Assembly (NCBI GenBank): GCA_025359105.1
Contig: JANYHK010000024.1
Coordinates: 1 to 51,846, forward strand
DNA: 51,846 nucleotides
Source: Myxococcales bacterium
GTDB taxonomy: Bacteria > Myxococcota_A > Polyangia > Polyangiales > Polyangiaceae
Direction: 5' to 3'
Each line of letters starts with the position of its first letter. Position 1 is the stretch's first letter. The notes below the pieces were generated by a model. The model ran no database searches. It worked only from the letters and a program-made list of their open reading frames with translations, and had not been told where the DNA came from. The position numbers were made by a program, and so were the translations under genes. This document shows positions 26,233 through 34,665 of this stretch, one piece after another.

Positions 26233-26829
26233 TTAATTGGTAAGATCCTTCTTCTTTTTGCCGAGTTGCACGATCTGTCCCTCGCCGTGGCCTTCGCCAG
26301 GGGGGTGGTCGTGGTCGCAGTTCTCGTCGTGGACGTGCGCCTCGGCCTCGTCGAAGGCAGCGGCGGCCGTCTCGATTTCCTCTTCCGTGGCCTCGCGGAC
26401 CTCGCGGACGACGACTGCGTAGTGGAGGGTCTGGCCGGCGAGCGGGTGGTTCGCGTCGACGACAACCGCCTCCGTCTTGATCTCGACGACGCGCATCACG
26501 ACCTCGTCCCCATCCGGGGACTCGGCGACGAACTCGTCGCCGGGGGTGATCTTGTCGGGGTCGGGGAACTCGCCGCGATCGATCTCGAGGATGAGCTCCT
26601 CGTCGCGCTCGCCGAAGCCCGCGTCGGCGGTGACGACGATGTCCTTCTTGTCGCCCGGCTTCAGTCCGACCAGTCCCGCCTCGAGGCCGGGAACGAGCAT
26701 CCCGTAACCGTGGACGTACTTGATGGGCTCGCCGCCTTCGGACTCGCTTTCGTCGAGGGTCGCGCCCTTCTCGTCCTTGAGGATGTAGTCGAGCGTGACG
26801 AACGTGTTGGACTGGATTTCGGCGGTCAC
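26233..26829 (-). CDS. slyD: FKBP-type peptidyl-prolyl isomerase, SlyD-like
   Basis: A 198-residue peptidyl-prolyl cis-trans isomerase and chaperone. The FKBP part has FVTLDYILKDEKG, GEPIKYVHGYGMLVPGLEAGLVGLKPGDKK, then the inserted-flap chaperone domain and ANHPLAGQTLHYAVVVREVR. The C-terminus is His/Asp/Glu-rich with one Cys (HVHDENCDHDHPPGEGH), a shorter version of the nickel-binding tail of E. coli SlyD, ending in a Lys cluster. The start is a GTG without a clear ribosome-binding site. It is the first gene of a long minus-strand row, separated by a hairpin from the next. Confidence 0.93.
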   Translation of the reverse strand: MTAEIQSNTFVTLDYILKDEKGATLDESESEGGEPIKYVHGYGMLVPGLEAGLVGLKPGDKKDIVVTADAGFGERDEELILEIDRGEFPDPDKITPGDEFVAESPDGDEVVMRVVEIKTEAVVVDANHPLAGQTLHYAVVVREVREATEEEIETAAAAFDEAEAHVHDENCDHDHPPGEGHGEGQIVQLGKKKKDLTN

Positions 26830-26879
26830 GTGCGGTGGCGTAACACGGTTTTTGCAGCCTGTCCCCTGCTCGCGAAGGG

Positions 26880-27692
26880 TCAGGGGACGGCCGCACGGAG
26901 GCGGGCCCAGGTCGGTCGCAACCCCCGCAGAGCGGCGAGCGGAACCTCCACGACGTGCTCTCCTTCAGCGAACGGACCGACCTCGTACGGAGCGAAGGTG
27001 ACGACGAGCTTTCCCGGCTCGAAGTGGAAGGTGTCGACCATCTCGCGCACGTCTGTGACGTTGCCAGCGCTCACCCAGAGCGCCTCCTGCTCGCGAAGCT
27101 GCGCGAGGCACGCGTCCCCCAACGCCGCGCGGCCAAGCTTCGGATCCAGGAACAGATCCTCGAGACCCACCGGGCGCGCGGAGTCCCCGTCGACGGCGAA
27201 GTTGAAGGTCTCGGCGATGAGCGACGCGTGCGCGCCGCCCGAGTACGCGGAGACGAAGCAGCGGAGGCTCACGAGCGCGTCACTCACGACGTGCGGCTCG
27301 CACGAGATCGTGAGCGAGAAGCGCGGGCGCGCCTCCGCCGTGTCGTCCTCGGAGGCCGCATCCTCGGCGTCGCGCTCGATCGAGGCGACGTTCGCCATCG
27401 CCCAGCCGCGGAGGTGCGTCGAGATCGCCTCCCCTGCGGCCTCGCTCGCCAGGTGCACCCGGTAATAAGACGCGTCGACGTCGGCCGTGTCGTGGGCGAC
27501 GTACTGGACCGGCTCGAGCCACGCGCGCGCCGCAGGGGCAGCCGGAGCCGGCGGCGCGCCCGTCCCGGCGGCGGCGGAAGGGGCGAGGCGGACGATCGCG
27601 TCGGCGGGCGTCTCGGCGCGCGAGCAGGCGGAGGCGGCGAGGGCGAAGAGGGACGCGAGGGCAACACCGCGGAGCGAGCAGGAGGGGCGCAT
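26880..27692 (-). CDS. Lipoprotein with DUF3298/RsiV-like domain
   Basis: A 270-residue lipoprotein: signal with lipobox SAC near residue 22, an Ala/Pro linker, then a domain resembling DUF3298 (RsiV-type). Supporting features are SLRCFVSAYSGGAHASLIAETFNFAVDGDSARPVGLEDLF, then FEPGKLVVTFAPYEVGPFAEG. In RsiV that domain binds lysozyme, and related domains occur in many envelope proteins. No sigma factor is fused or adjacent, so a sensor role is speculative. The start at 27692 fits the signal peptide and AGGGGG just upstream. The frame stays open upstream only because of the GTCGGG tract. Confidence 0.78.
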   Translation of the reverse strand: MRPSCSLRGVALASLFALAASACSRAETPADAIVRLAPSAAAGTGAPPAPAAPAARAWLEPVQYVAHDTADVDASYYRVHLASEAAGEAISTHLRGWAMANVASIERDAEDAASEDDTAEARPRFSLTISCEPHVVSDALVSLRCFVSAYSGGAHASLIAETFNFAVDGDSARPVGLEDLFLDPKLGRAALGDACLAQLREQEALWVSAGNVTDVREMVDTFHFEPGKLVVTFAPYEVGPFAEGEHVVEVPLAALRGLRPTWARLRAAVP

Positions 27693-28001
<309 letters not shown>

Positions 28002-29114
28002 ATGAATCTGCGCAAAACTCTCCCGCTGGTCCTCGCCCTCCTCGCGCTCGCCTGCGAAGACAAGAAGAGCGCGAGCCCCACGCCGCCTGCCAGCGCGAGC
28101 GCCGTCACGACGGCGCCCTCGAGTTTCGCCGCCCTGGCGAGCGCCGCGCCGAGCACAATGCCGAGCGCGCCGCCGGTGGCCACGGCGACGACGCCTCTCG
28201 CGCTGCACTTCCGGGCCGGCCCTGCCGCGCTGTTCCTCGACTCGGCGCAGGAGCTGGAGCTCGACGCGGCGACCCGCACCAAGGTGGAGAAGCTCGCCGA
28301 CCAGCTCGACCTCGACGAGGACGAGACGCCCCGCCAGAGCATCAAGGAGCTGCACGACGACATCGTCGCGGCGGTGCGCGCCGGGGAAGTCGACACGAAG
28401 AAGCTCGGGCTGCGCGTCACGGCGTTGCAGGCCGAGGTGCAGAAGCGCCTCGACAAGGAGGGCGTCGCGATGGGCGCCCTCTACGCGGCGCTCACACCGG
28501 AGAGCCGCAAGACGCTCGGCGCGAGCGTGCAAAAGCGGGCGCACGAGCGCGAGGAGGACTTCGCGCGAACCGCCACCGACGCAGGAACGGCGAGCTTGAA
28601 CGAGCGAAGCGCTCGGCTGCCCGAGCGCCTCAAGAGGGAGCTCGACCTCGACGCCGCCCAGATGGAGAAGCTCACGCCGTTCCTCGCGAAGCTTCCGGCA
28701 GAGGCGGACGGGCGCGATGCCGCGCGCAAACGATTCGACACGCTCCTGGCCGCCTTTGGCACCGACAAGTTCGACGCGAAGAAGCTCGACGCGTTCGGCG
28801 CTCCGGCCGCCAAGGCGCGCGTTCCCATGGATCGCGAGGTGCTCTTCCTGGCCGGCCTCGTGCCGATCCTCACCAGCGAGCAGCGTGAGGCGCTCGGGGG
28901 CAGACTGGAAGGCGAGCGCCTGCGCCTTGGTACGGGCTCGCCAAGCGCGCGCATCAAGGACTGGCCGTTCCCGTTCGAGCTCGAGCCGGGCGACATCGTG
29001 AGCGGCATCGCCGGCAAGCCCCGCGGCAAGGCCCCCAAGGGTGCGCCGACCGCGCCGAAGGGCCCCCCGCCGACGCCGCCGACCGCGCAGCCGCACCCGC
29101 CGCCGCCGGGCTGA
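28002..29114 (+). CDS. Lipoprotein with Spy/CpxP-like helical region
   Basis: A 370-residue lipoprotein. Lipobox LALAC (Cys18), a 45-residue Ala/Ser/Pro/Thr linker, then a long helical region (about 65-320) with repeated LTxxQ-like pieces: LELDAATRTKVEKLADQLDL, LDLDAAQMEKLTPFL and PILTSEQREAL. These resemble the LTxxQ motifs of Spy/CpxP periplasmic chaperones or metal sensors. The tail is Pro/Gly-rich. It is divergent from the DUF3298 lipoprotein across the repeat tract. Function unknown; the helical similarity is weak. Confidence 0.75.
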   Translation: MNLRKTLPLVLALLALACEDKKSASPTPPASASAVTTAPSSFAALASAAPSTMPSAPPVATATTPLALHFRAGPAALFLDSAQELELDAATRTKVEKLADQLDLDEDETPRQSIKELHDDIVAAVRAGEVDTKKLGLRVTALQAEVQKRLDKEGVAMGALYAALTPESRKTLGASVQKRAHEREEDFARTATDAGTASLNERSARLPERLKRELDLDAAQMEKLTPFLAKLPAEADGRDAARKRFDTLLAAFGTDKFDAKKLDAFGAPAAKARVPMDREVLFLAGLVPILTSEQREALGGRLEGERLRLGTGSPSARIKDWPFPFELEPGDIVSGIAGKPRGKAPKGAPTAPKGPPPTPPTAQPHPPPPG

Positions 29115-29151
29115 CGAAGCTCACCGCGCAGGCGGCGCAGCGCGCGACCCC

Positions 29152-31113
29152 TCAGATCGCGTCGGGTCCGGCGATCTTGCCGCAAATCGCGCTCGCGGCG
29201 ATGACGAGCGGACTTGCGAGATACACCTTTCCCGGACCGCTTCGGCCCGGGAAATTGCGGTTGATCGCGCTGACCGTGACCTGCTCGGGGCGGTCGCTGA
29301 CGCCGGGCCCGGCCTTGATGCACGCGCCGCAAGAGGGATCGACGAGCTCGGCCCCCGCCTTGGCGAACACCTCCAGGTACCCCTTCGCCTCGGCGTAGCG
29401 GCGGATGTCCTGCGAGCCGAACTGGATGTAGAGGTGCACGCCGGGCGCGACCCGCTTCCCCTTCGCGACCGCCGCGCCGAGGACCGACGCGTACATGTCC
29501 ATGTCGGCCTTCTTGCCGCCGGTGCACGAGCCGCCGTACGCGATGTCGATCTTCACGTCGGCGCCGAGGTCGGCGAGCGGTACGCCGTTGCGGGGATCGC
29601 CGGGGAGCGCCACCATCGGGGCGAGGGCGCCCAGGTCGATCTCGAAGGTGGCGACGTAGGCGGCGTCGGGGTCGGCCTTCACGATGCGCGCCCGCACGTC
29701 GTCTGCGCGGAGGCCACGCTGGGCGACGAGGTAGTCGACGACGACGTCGTCCGCCTCGATGATGCCGGTGAAGCTCCCCGCCTCGACCGCCATGTTGGTG
29801 AGCGTGGCGCGCTCGTCGAGCGGCAGCGCCCGCACGCCGTCGCCGGTGAACTCGAGCACCTTGCCGATGCCCTGCCCGCTCTTGAAGAACGGCTGGCTCA
29901 GGATGTAGAGCATCACGTCCTTCGCGCACACGCCGGCGCGGAGCGCGCCGCGGAGCACGAATTTGGCGGTCTCCGGCACCGTCACGCGGACGTCCTTCGT
30001 GTACCAGGCGTTTGCCATGTCCGTCGATCCGACGCCGAACGCGAAGCAGCCGAGCGCGCCCGCCATGCACGTGTGCGAGTCGGTGCCGGCGACGAGCTGG
30101 CCCGGAAGCGCGAGCTCCTCGATGACCTTGTTGTGACAGATGGCCTCGCTCCCCACGAGCTTCCCGTCGCGGTGCACCTCCCCGTAGAGCTTGATGGAGT
30201 GCTTCTTGGTGAAGGTCTCTTGCACCGTCGCGAGCGAGCCGGCCTGCTCCTTCAGGCCCATGTCCTTGTGGGCCTTCGGCATCACCAGATCGAGGAACGT
30301 GAGGTGATCGCGGAACGCGAAGACGCTCGCGGGATCGTTCACCGTGGCGTCCTTCCCCATCTCCGCGACGAAGAGCGACTCGGCCATCGGCGTCACGTAC
30401 TCGTGGCTGAAGCGGACGTCGGTGCGCGCGAAGAAGGCGTCGCCGGGCTTCACCGCGGGGACACCGACAGCGCCCGCCCTGGCGTCGGTAATGACGTGGC
30501 GCGCGAGGATCTTCTCGCACACGGTCATCGGGCGCGCGCGGGTCGTGATCTCGGGCGGGCTCGTCTTGCCGGCGAGGCGCGCCCGGTTGTAGGCGAAGAG
30601 GCCGCCGTGATCGACGATGGACGCGCTGATCGGATCGAGCCCCTTGGTGAACTCGGTCATCGGGATCGCTTCGCCGCGCGCGATGCGCGGGATGAGGCCG
30701 AAGTCGGTGCTCGTGAGGAGGCCGATGTTCTGCGCGTTCTGCCGGTAGATCTTCTCGATGCTCTTGGCGATGACGAGCTGGACGCCGCTCTTGAGCTCGC
30801 TGTACGGCGCCGTCTCGCGCGAGCTGCCGCAGCCCTTGGAGATGCCGCTGACGATGACGCCGAAGCCGCCAGCCTTGATGCCGTCCTTCTTGACCACGCC
30901 GCCGCGGAGGCCGACGAGGCAGTACCGCGCGAGCGTCTCGTCGTAGTAGTAGCAAACCCATCCGGGGGTGAGCTCGTCGGTCGAGATGTTCGAGACGAGG
31001 CCGGCGCCGTCCGCGTAAGGTTCGTTCGGCAGGTTCTGCCCCTCGAGCTGCGCTTCGAGGAGCTTGGCGTCCTCGGTGATGTAGAGGATGCGCCCGCCGA
31101 TCGTCACGTCCAT
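29152..31113 (-). CDS. Aconitase/isopropylmalate-isomerase family protein with N-terminal swivel domain
   Basis: A 653-residue [4Fe-4S] hydro-lyase. The N-terminal part (about 1-165) is a LeuD-like swivel domain: STDELTPGWVCYYY, GCGSSRETAPYSE and AKSIEKIYRQNAQNIGL. The LeuC-like catalytic part follows: MTVCEKILARH, then GTDSHTCMAGALGCFAFGVGSTDMA. All three cluster ligands are present, one in GGSCTGGKK and two in PSCGACIKAGPG. The order swivel-then-catalytic is that of AcnB without its HEAT-like domain, and the reverse of AcnA. It could be an aconitase or a related isomerase; no leu or TCA genes lie nearby to decide. It is a single-gene unit. Confidence 0.9.
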   Translation of the reverse strand: MDVTIGGRILYITEDAKLLEAQLEGQNLPNEPYADGAGLVSNISTDELTPGWVCYYYDETLARYCLVGLRGGVVKKDGIKAGGFGVIVSGISKGCGSSRETAPYSELKSGVQLVIAKSIEKIYRQNAQNIGLLTSTDFGLIPRIARGEAIPMTEFTKGLDPISASIVDHGGLFAYNRARLAGKTSPPEITTRARPMTVCEKILARHVITDARAGAVGVPAVKPGDAFFARTDVRFSHEYVTPMAESLFVAEMGKDATVNDPASVFAFRDHLTFLDLVMPKAHKDMGLKEQAGSLATVQETFTKKHSIKLYGEVHRDGKLVGSEAICHNKVIEELALPGQLVAGTDSHTCMAGALGCFAFGVGSTDMANAWYTKDVRVTVPETAKFVLRGALRAGVCAKDVMLYILSQPFFKSGQGIGKVLEFTGDGVRALPLDERATLTNMAVEAGSFTGIIEADDVVVDYLVAQRGLRADDVRARIVKADPDAAYVATFEIDLGALAPMVALPGDPRNGVPLADLGADVKIDIAYGGSCTGGKKADMDMYASVLGAAVAKGKRVAPGVHLYIQFGSQDIRRYAEAKGYLEVFAKAGAELVDPSCGACIKAGPGVSDRPEQVTVSAINRNFPGRSGPGKVYLASPLVIAASAICGKIAGPDAI

Positions 31114-31293
31114 GAGTGCGTCTTACCACGGGAGAACGGGGCGTTCACGACGAGGGGTGGCTCTCCTGGGGTTCTGCTTCGGCGACCACGGCTAGGCTCT
31201 CGTAATCGCACTCGTCTTCAGGGTTCTTTACCGTCCGGAGTGGACTGTTCCGAGGCGCTCGTCCGTCGATCGGGTCGGAGGCCATCGAAGAAC

Positions 31294-31866
31294 ATGTCCA
31301 TGAACATTCGCTCGCTCGCGGCTGCGTCTCTCGTTCTCGCGTCGCTCGCCCTCGGCGGCGCCGCGTTCGCGTCCGGTCACGGCGCTCACGGGGGGCACGG
31401 CGCGAAGGCGCGCTCGCTTCCGTCACTCACGCAGGAGCAGAAGACCAAGCTCGACGCGGCGGCCGAGGCCGAGCACAAGGCGCGCGCAGCTCTCCGCGTC
31501 GCGCTGGCGGCGCAGGTCGACAAGGGCGCCATCGACAGGAACGGTGTGAAGCCGCAGGTCGACGCCGCGAAGGCCGCAGCGGCAAACGCGCGCAAGGTCG
31601 AGGAGGACACGCTCACGCCGGCGCAGAAAGCGGAGCTCGCCAAGGCGGGCGAAGCCAAGCGGGGCGAGGGGCGCAAGCATCACGGGCAGGCGGGCCACGG
31701 CATGAAGCTGACGCCGGAGCAGAAGAAGCAGATCGCCGAGCGCATGAAGGCGGAGCCCGCGGGCGACCGTGGCGTCGAGCGCATGGTCGACCGCCTCGAC
31801 GCGACGGTCCCGGTCCTCACCCCCGCGCAGCGCGCGGAGCTCGCGGCGAAGCTGCGCAGGCAGTAG
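31294..31866 (+). CDS. Periplasmic Spy/CpxP-like protein
   Basis: A 190-residue exported, highly charged helical protein. Signal peptide of about 27 residues (GGAAFASG), then a His/Gly-rich start (HGAHGGHGAK) and helices with LTQEQKTKLDAAAEAEHKAR, LTPAQKAELAKAG, LTPEQKKQIAERM and LTPAQRAELAAKL. Four LTxxQ motifs make the Spy/CpxP/ZraP-like relation clear. The family includes metal-binding periplasmic chaperones; the histidines fit metal binding. ATG 31294 or the in-frame ATG 31300 could be the start. It converges on the kinase gene with a 12-bp gap. Confidence 0.85.
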   Translation: MSMNIRSLAAASLVLASLALGGAAFASGHGAHGGHGAKARSLPSLTQEQKTKLDAAAEAEHKARAALRVALAAQVDKGAIDRNGVKPQVDAAKAAAANARKVEEDTLTPAQKAELAKAGEAKRGEGRKHHGQAGHGMKLTPEQKKQIAERMKAEPAGDRGVERMVDRLDATVPVLTPAQRAELAAKLRRQ

Positions 31867-31878
31867 CGCGTCGACGCT

Positions 31879-33066
31879 TCAGGGGCTGCCGCGGCGACGG
31901 GCTTCCTCTTCGCGCCACGCGCGCTCGGCTTCGACCTCGGCGGGGTCGGTCTCGGAGGAGACACGGACGCGCGGATCGGCGACGCGAACGGCGGTGCTCT
32001 TGGCGTGGCGGCGCGCGCCCTTGCGCTCCGAGCCCCTCGCCCGGTACGGACGCGTGACGACCGAGAGCACGACGAGACCGACGGTGACGCCCATGGCCGT
32101 GCGAAACGGCAACCACCACCACGCCAGTGCCGAGAGCGCCCAGAACAGCGGCATGAAGCGGCTAACGAGGCGCAGGAGGTTGTCGGGGAACTCCTCGCCC
32201 GGAGCAGCAGCGCTCGCGGCCGCGAGCGGCGGCGGGGGGGCCGGCGGCGGTGCCGGCGTGGAGGCTCCGCGCGGGCGCGGCGCGGGGGCGGCGTGGAGCG
32301 GCGCGAGGAGCGGGCCGATGCGGGAGGCGCGCTTCTCCGGATCAGGCTCGAGCATCGCGACGAGAACGGAGACGAGCGCGGGGCTCGCCTGCGGGCCGAG
32401 CGCGGCAGGCACGTCGATCGCGAGGCCTTTGTGCGGGAGGTCCTCGGGCTGCACGCCCGTCAGCATCCAGAGGGCGGTGGCCCCTATCGCGTACACGTCG
32501 GACGCCGGCGCGGCGCGGCCCTGGAACTGCTCGGGCGCCATGTAGCCGAACGTCCCGATGATCGTGCTGCCCCCCTCGAGGCGAAGCGTGTCGCGCACCG
32601 CGCCGAAGTCGACGAACGCGAAGCTCTTGTCGGGCCGCCGGATGACGTTCCCGGGCTTGAGATCACGATGAATGATTGGCGGCGCGCGACCGTGGAGGTA
32701 GTCGAGGACGATCGCCGCCTGCTCGAGGAGCGCGATCGCGTCGTCCGTCCCGAACGCGCCGCCGGACTTGCGGTACTCGGGAAGGCTGGCCCCCTCGATG
32801 CGCTCCATGACGAGGTAGAGCGTGCCGCCCTCCTCGAAATGCTCGACGTAGCCGGGCAGCGACGGGTGCGAGAGCGACGCGAGGACCCGCGCTTCACGCT
32901 CGGCGAGCTCGACGTCCTTCCACTTGCGGGCGCTCTTCACCTCGAAGCGCTTGATGGCCACGAGGCGCCCCTCGCGCTTGTCGACCGCCTCGAGCGTCGT
33001 GCCCTGCGAGCCCTCGCCGAGGGCGCGGGTGATGACATAGCGGCCGTCTTTGAGCGACTCGGTCAC
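31879..33066 (-). CDS. Membrane-attached Ser/Thr protein kinase
   Basis: A 395-residue Hanks-type kinase with an intact catalytic domain (about 10-260): glycine loop GEGSQG (17-22), Lys39, HRDLKPGN at 133-140, DFG at 153-155 and MAPEQ. A Pro/Ala linker leads to a pair of hydrophobic segments (about 310-360: FMPLFWALSALAWWWLPF, then MGVTVGLVVLSVV). The end is a basic, then acidic, C-terminal tail. Both termini could be cytoplasmic; no sensor domain is visible. The start is a GTG at 33066, nine nt after a TACGGT element and without a usable Shine-Dalgarno sequence. It could phosphorylate the ligands of the FHA proteins in this window, but nothing proves it. Confidence 0.93.
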   Translation of the reverse strand: MTESLKDGRYVITRALGEGSQGTTLEAVDKREGRLVAIKRFEVKSARKWKDVELAEREARVLASLSHPSLPGYVEHFEEGGTLYLVMERIEGASLPEYRKSGGAFGTDDAIALLEQAAIVLDYLHGRAPPIIHRDLKPGNVIRRPDKSFAFVDFGAVRDTLRLEGGSTIIGTFGYMAPEQFQGRAAPASDVYAIGATALWMLTGVQPEDLPHKGLAIDVPAALGPQASPALVSVLVAMLEPDPEKRASRIGPLLAPLHAAPAPRPRGASTPAPPPAPPPPLAAASAAAPGEEFPDNLLRLVSRFMPLFWALSALAWWWLPFRTAMGVTVGLVVLSVVTRPYRARGSERKGARRHAKSTAVRVADPRVRVSSETDPAEVEAERAWREEEARRRGSP

Positions 33067-33075
33067 GACGGGGAG

Positions 33076-33081
33076 ACCGTA
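33076..33081 (-). promoter_or_regulatory. Candidate -10 element TACGGT of the kinase gene
   Basis: Minus-strand TACGGT ending 9 nt before the GTG at 33066. No -35 box was found. Same hexamer and position as upstream of 598 and 24292. Confidence 0.35.
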
Positions 33082-33091
33082 GCACTCTCCT

Positions 33092-33142
33092 GATGTGGCG
33101 GTGTGGCGGCGCGGCGGCGCGGCGGCGCAGCGGCGTGGCGCG
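33092..33142. repeat. Short GGCG/GCGGCGGC low-complexity stretch
   Basis: About 50 bp of imperfect GGCGGCGC units between the divergent kinase and glycosyltransferase genes. No coding role is apparent; probably slippage-prone sequence. Confidence 0.6.
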
Positions 33143-33171
33143 AACGGCTCGTCGGGCGCGGGTGCTCGGCG

Positions 33172-33177
33172 TAGCCT
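33172..33177 (+). promoter_or_regulatory. Candidate -10 element TAGCCT
   Basis: TANNNT-type hexamer ending 7 nt before the GTG at 33185, which has no Shine-Dalgarno sequence. No clear -35. Fits a leaderless glycosyltransferase mRNA. Confidence 0.3.
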
Positions 33178-33184
33178 CGACGTC

Positions 33185-34132
33185 GTGCGCATCGCCGTCG
33201 TGACCACGAGCTACCCGGAGCACCCGGGGGATCCGGCCGGCCACTTCGTGCGCGCTGAGGTGCGTTCGCTCGAACGCGCGGGGCACGAGGTCGTCGTCCT
33301 TGCGCCGCCCGCCGGCGGGGCGTTCGGGTGGCCTGGCGTCGCGACCCGCGTGCGCGCGCGGCCGTGGACGGCGGTCGGCGCTGCGTGGTGGACGAAGAGC
33401 GCGCGAGCTGCGCTCGCGGCGTGCTCGTTCGAGCGCATCGTGTGCCACTGGGTGGTGCCGTCGGTCTTCCCGATCGCGTGGACGGCGCAGGCGCCGATCG
33501 AGGGCGTGTCGCATGGCGGGGACGTGCGACTGCTCCTCGCGCTCCCCTCCCGCGCGCGCGCGGCGCTGGCTCGCCGCGTCGCCGCGCGCGTCACGACCTG
33601 GCGGTTCGTCTCGGACGCGCTGCTGGGCGAGCTGTGCGACGCGTTGCCCGCCGCGGCGAGGGCGGCCGTGCGGCGCGTGGCGAAGGTGGCGCCGAGCCCG
33701 ATCGAGCTCCCCGACGTCGCTGCCTGCAAGGCGCGCGCGCGCCTCCTCCGCGACGACGCGAGGAGCCCGCTCTTCGTCGCGGTCGGCCGCCTCGTCCGGG
33801 CCAAGCGCGTCGACCGCGCGATCGATCATGTCGCCTCGCGCGGCGCTGGTGCACGCCTCGTCGTCGTCGGAGACGGGCCCGAGCGTGCGCGCCTCGAAGC
33901 GCACGCGCGCGCGCGCCGCGTCGATGCACGCTTCGTCGGCGCCGTCCCGCGTGACGAGGCGCTCGCGTGGATCGCGGCGGCCGACGCGCTCATCCATGCT
34001 TCGGAGGCGGAAGGGCTCTCCACCGTGATCCGCGAGGCGGCGCTGCTGGGCGTCCCGGTCGAGCGTGTAGGCGCGGCCGCCGCCCCCGCCCCGCCCGCAT
34101 TGAACGAAATGCTGCGACGCGGGCACCGCTGA
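33185..34132 (+). CDS. Short GT4-like glycosyltransferase
   Basis: A 315-residue GT-B-fold glycosyltransferase. The N-domain starts MRIAVVTTSYPEHPGDPAGHFVRAEVRSLERAGHEV, a common GT4 opening. The C-domain has VAVGRLVRAKRVDRAIDHVA, VVVGDGPERARLE, FVGAVPRDEALAWIAAADALIHASEAEGLSTVIREAALLGVPV. The acceptor-loop E-x7-E is altered (EAEGLSTVIREA), and the chain stops about 25 residues after it, earlier than usual (350-400 residues). The sugar and acceptor are unknown; surface polysaccharide is the general expectation. The GTG at 33185 is chosen because the fold begins there; upstream codons translate the low-complexity stretch. Confidence 0.85.
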   Translation: MRIAVVTTSYPEHPGDPAGHFVRAEVRSLERAGHEVVVLAPPAGGAFGWPGVATRVRARPWTAVGAAWWTKSARAALAACSFERIVCHWVVPSVFPIAWTAQAPIEGVSHGGDVRLLLALPSRARAALARRVAARVTTWRFVSDALLGELCDALPAAARAAVRRVAKVAPSPIELPDVAACKARARLLRDDARSPLFVAVGRLVRAKRVDRAIDHVASRGAGARLVVVGDGPERARLEAHARARRVDARFVGAVPRDEALAWIAAADALIHASEAEGLSTVIREAALLGVPVERVGAAAAPAPPALNEMLRRGHR

Positions 34133-34175
34133 TCGAGGAGTGTGGGGAGGCGAGCCGCACGGCCCCGTGCTATTT

Positions 34176-34499
34176 TCAGAATCCGTACTCGACGGCCATG
34201 CCGGAGCCCCAGGTGCGGGCGACGGGCGCGGGCGGGGCGGGCGGCGCGGCGCTCCACGGATCCTCGGCAGGAAGCGGCGCCGGGCGCGTGCGAACCGAAG
34301 GGCCCCAGGGGTCTTCGGCCCACCACGACGGAAGCGTGTCCGTCGCCTTCGCCGTCGCCGAGGCGAGCTGCGTCTGCGAGAGCTCCGCGCTGGTGGTCGA
34401 GGTGATGCCGACCGGCTCTTCCGCCGAAGGCATCGCGCCCGCGCAGCCCGAGAGAATCATCGCGCCCAGAACCAAAACGAGGCCGGTGTAGTTCTTCAT
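34176..34499 (-). CDS. Small lipoprotein with repeated DPW motifs
   Basis: A 107-residue lipoprotein: signal MKNYTGLVLVLGAMILSGC (lipobox LSGC, Cys19), then a Ser/Thr/Ala-rich stretch and a Pro/Trp-rich end with WWAEDPWG and AEDPWSAAP. It looks unfolded except perhaps for the two AEDPW pieces. Function unknown. Divergent from nnrS. A possible promoter (TTGCAC, 16 nt, TACCAC) lies just upstream. Confidence 0.72.
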   Translation of the reverse strand: MKNYTGLVLVLGAMILSGCAGAMPSAEEPVGITSTTSAELSQTQLASATAKATDTLPSWWAEDPWGPSVRTRPAPLPAEDPWSAAPPAPPAPVARTWGSGMAVEYGF

Positions 34500-34508
34500 G
34501 CGACATGT

Positions 34509-34536
34509 GTGGTAGCATCCAAATTGCGCCGTGCAA
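34509..34536 (-). promoter_or_regulatory. Candidate promoter of the small lipoprotein gene
   Basis: Minus strand: TTGCAC (34531-34536), 16-nt spacer, TACCAC (34509-34514), then 9 nt to the ATG at 34499. The -35 is good, the -10 moderate. Confidence 0.35.
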
Positions 34537-34665
34537 GGCGACCTCTGCCGCAAACAATCTGAAAATCCTTCGTGCCCGCCGCAGCGCTTGCGCGCACCCG
34601 AACGGCGTGACGCCGCGGTCCGCCGAAGAACGCCGCGTGGCACGCGCCTTGGAGGCTGGCGGGCA

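Noticed and set aside
31145-31426. 93-codon minus-strand frame upstream of the aconitase-family gene
   Set aside because: Overlaps the start of the Spy-like gene, Arg/Pro-rich, no ribosome-binding site and no motif.
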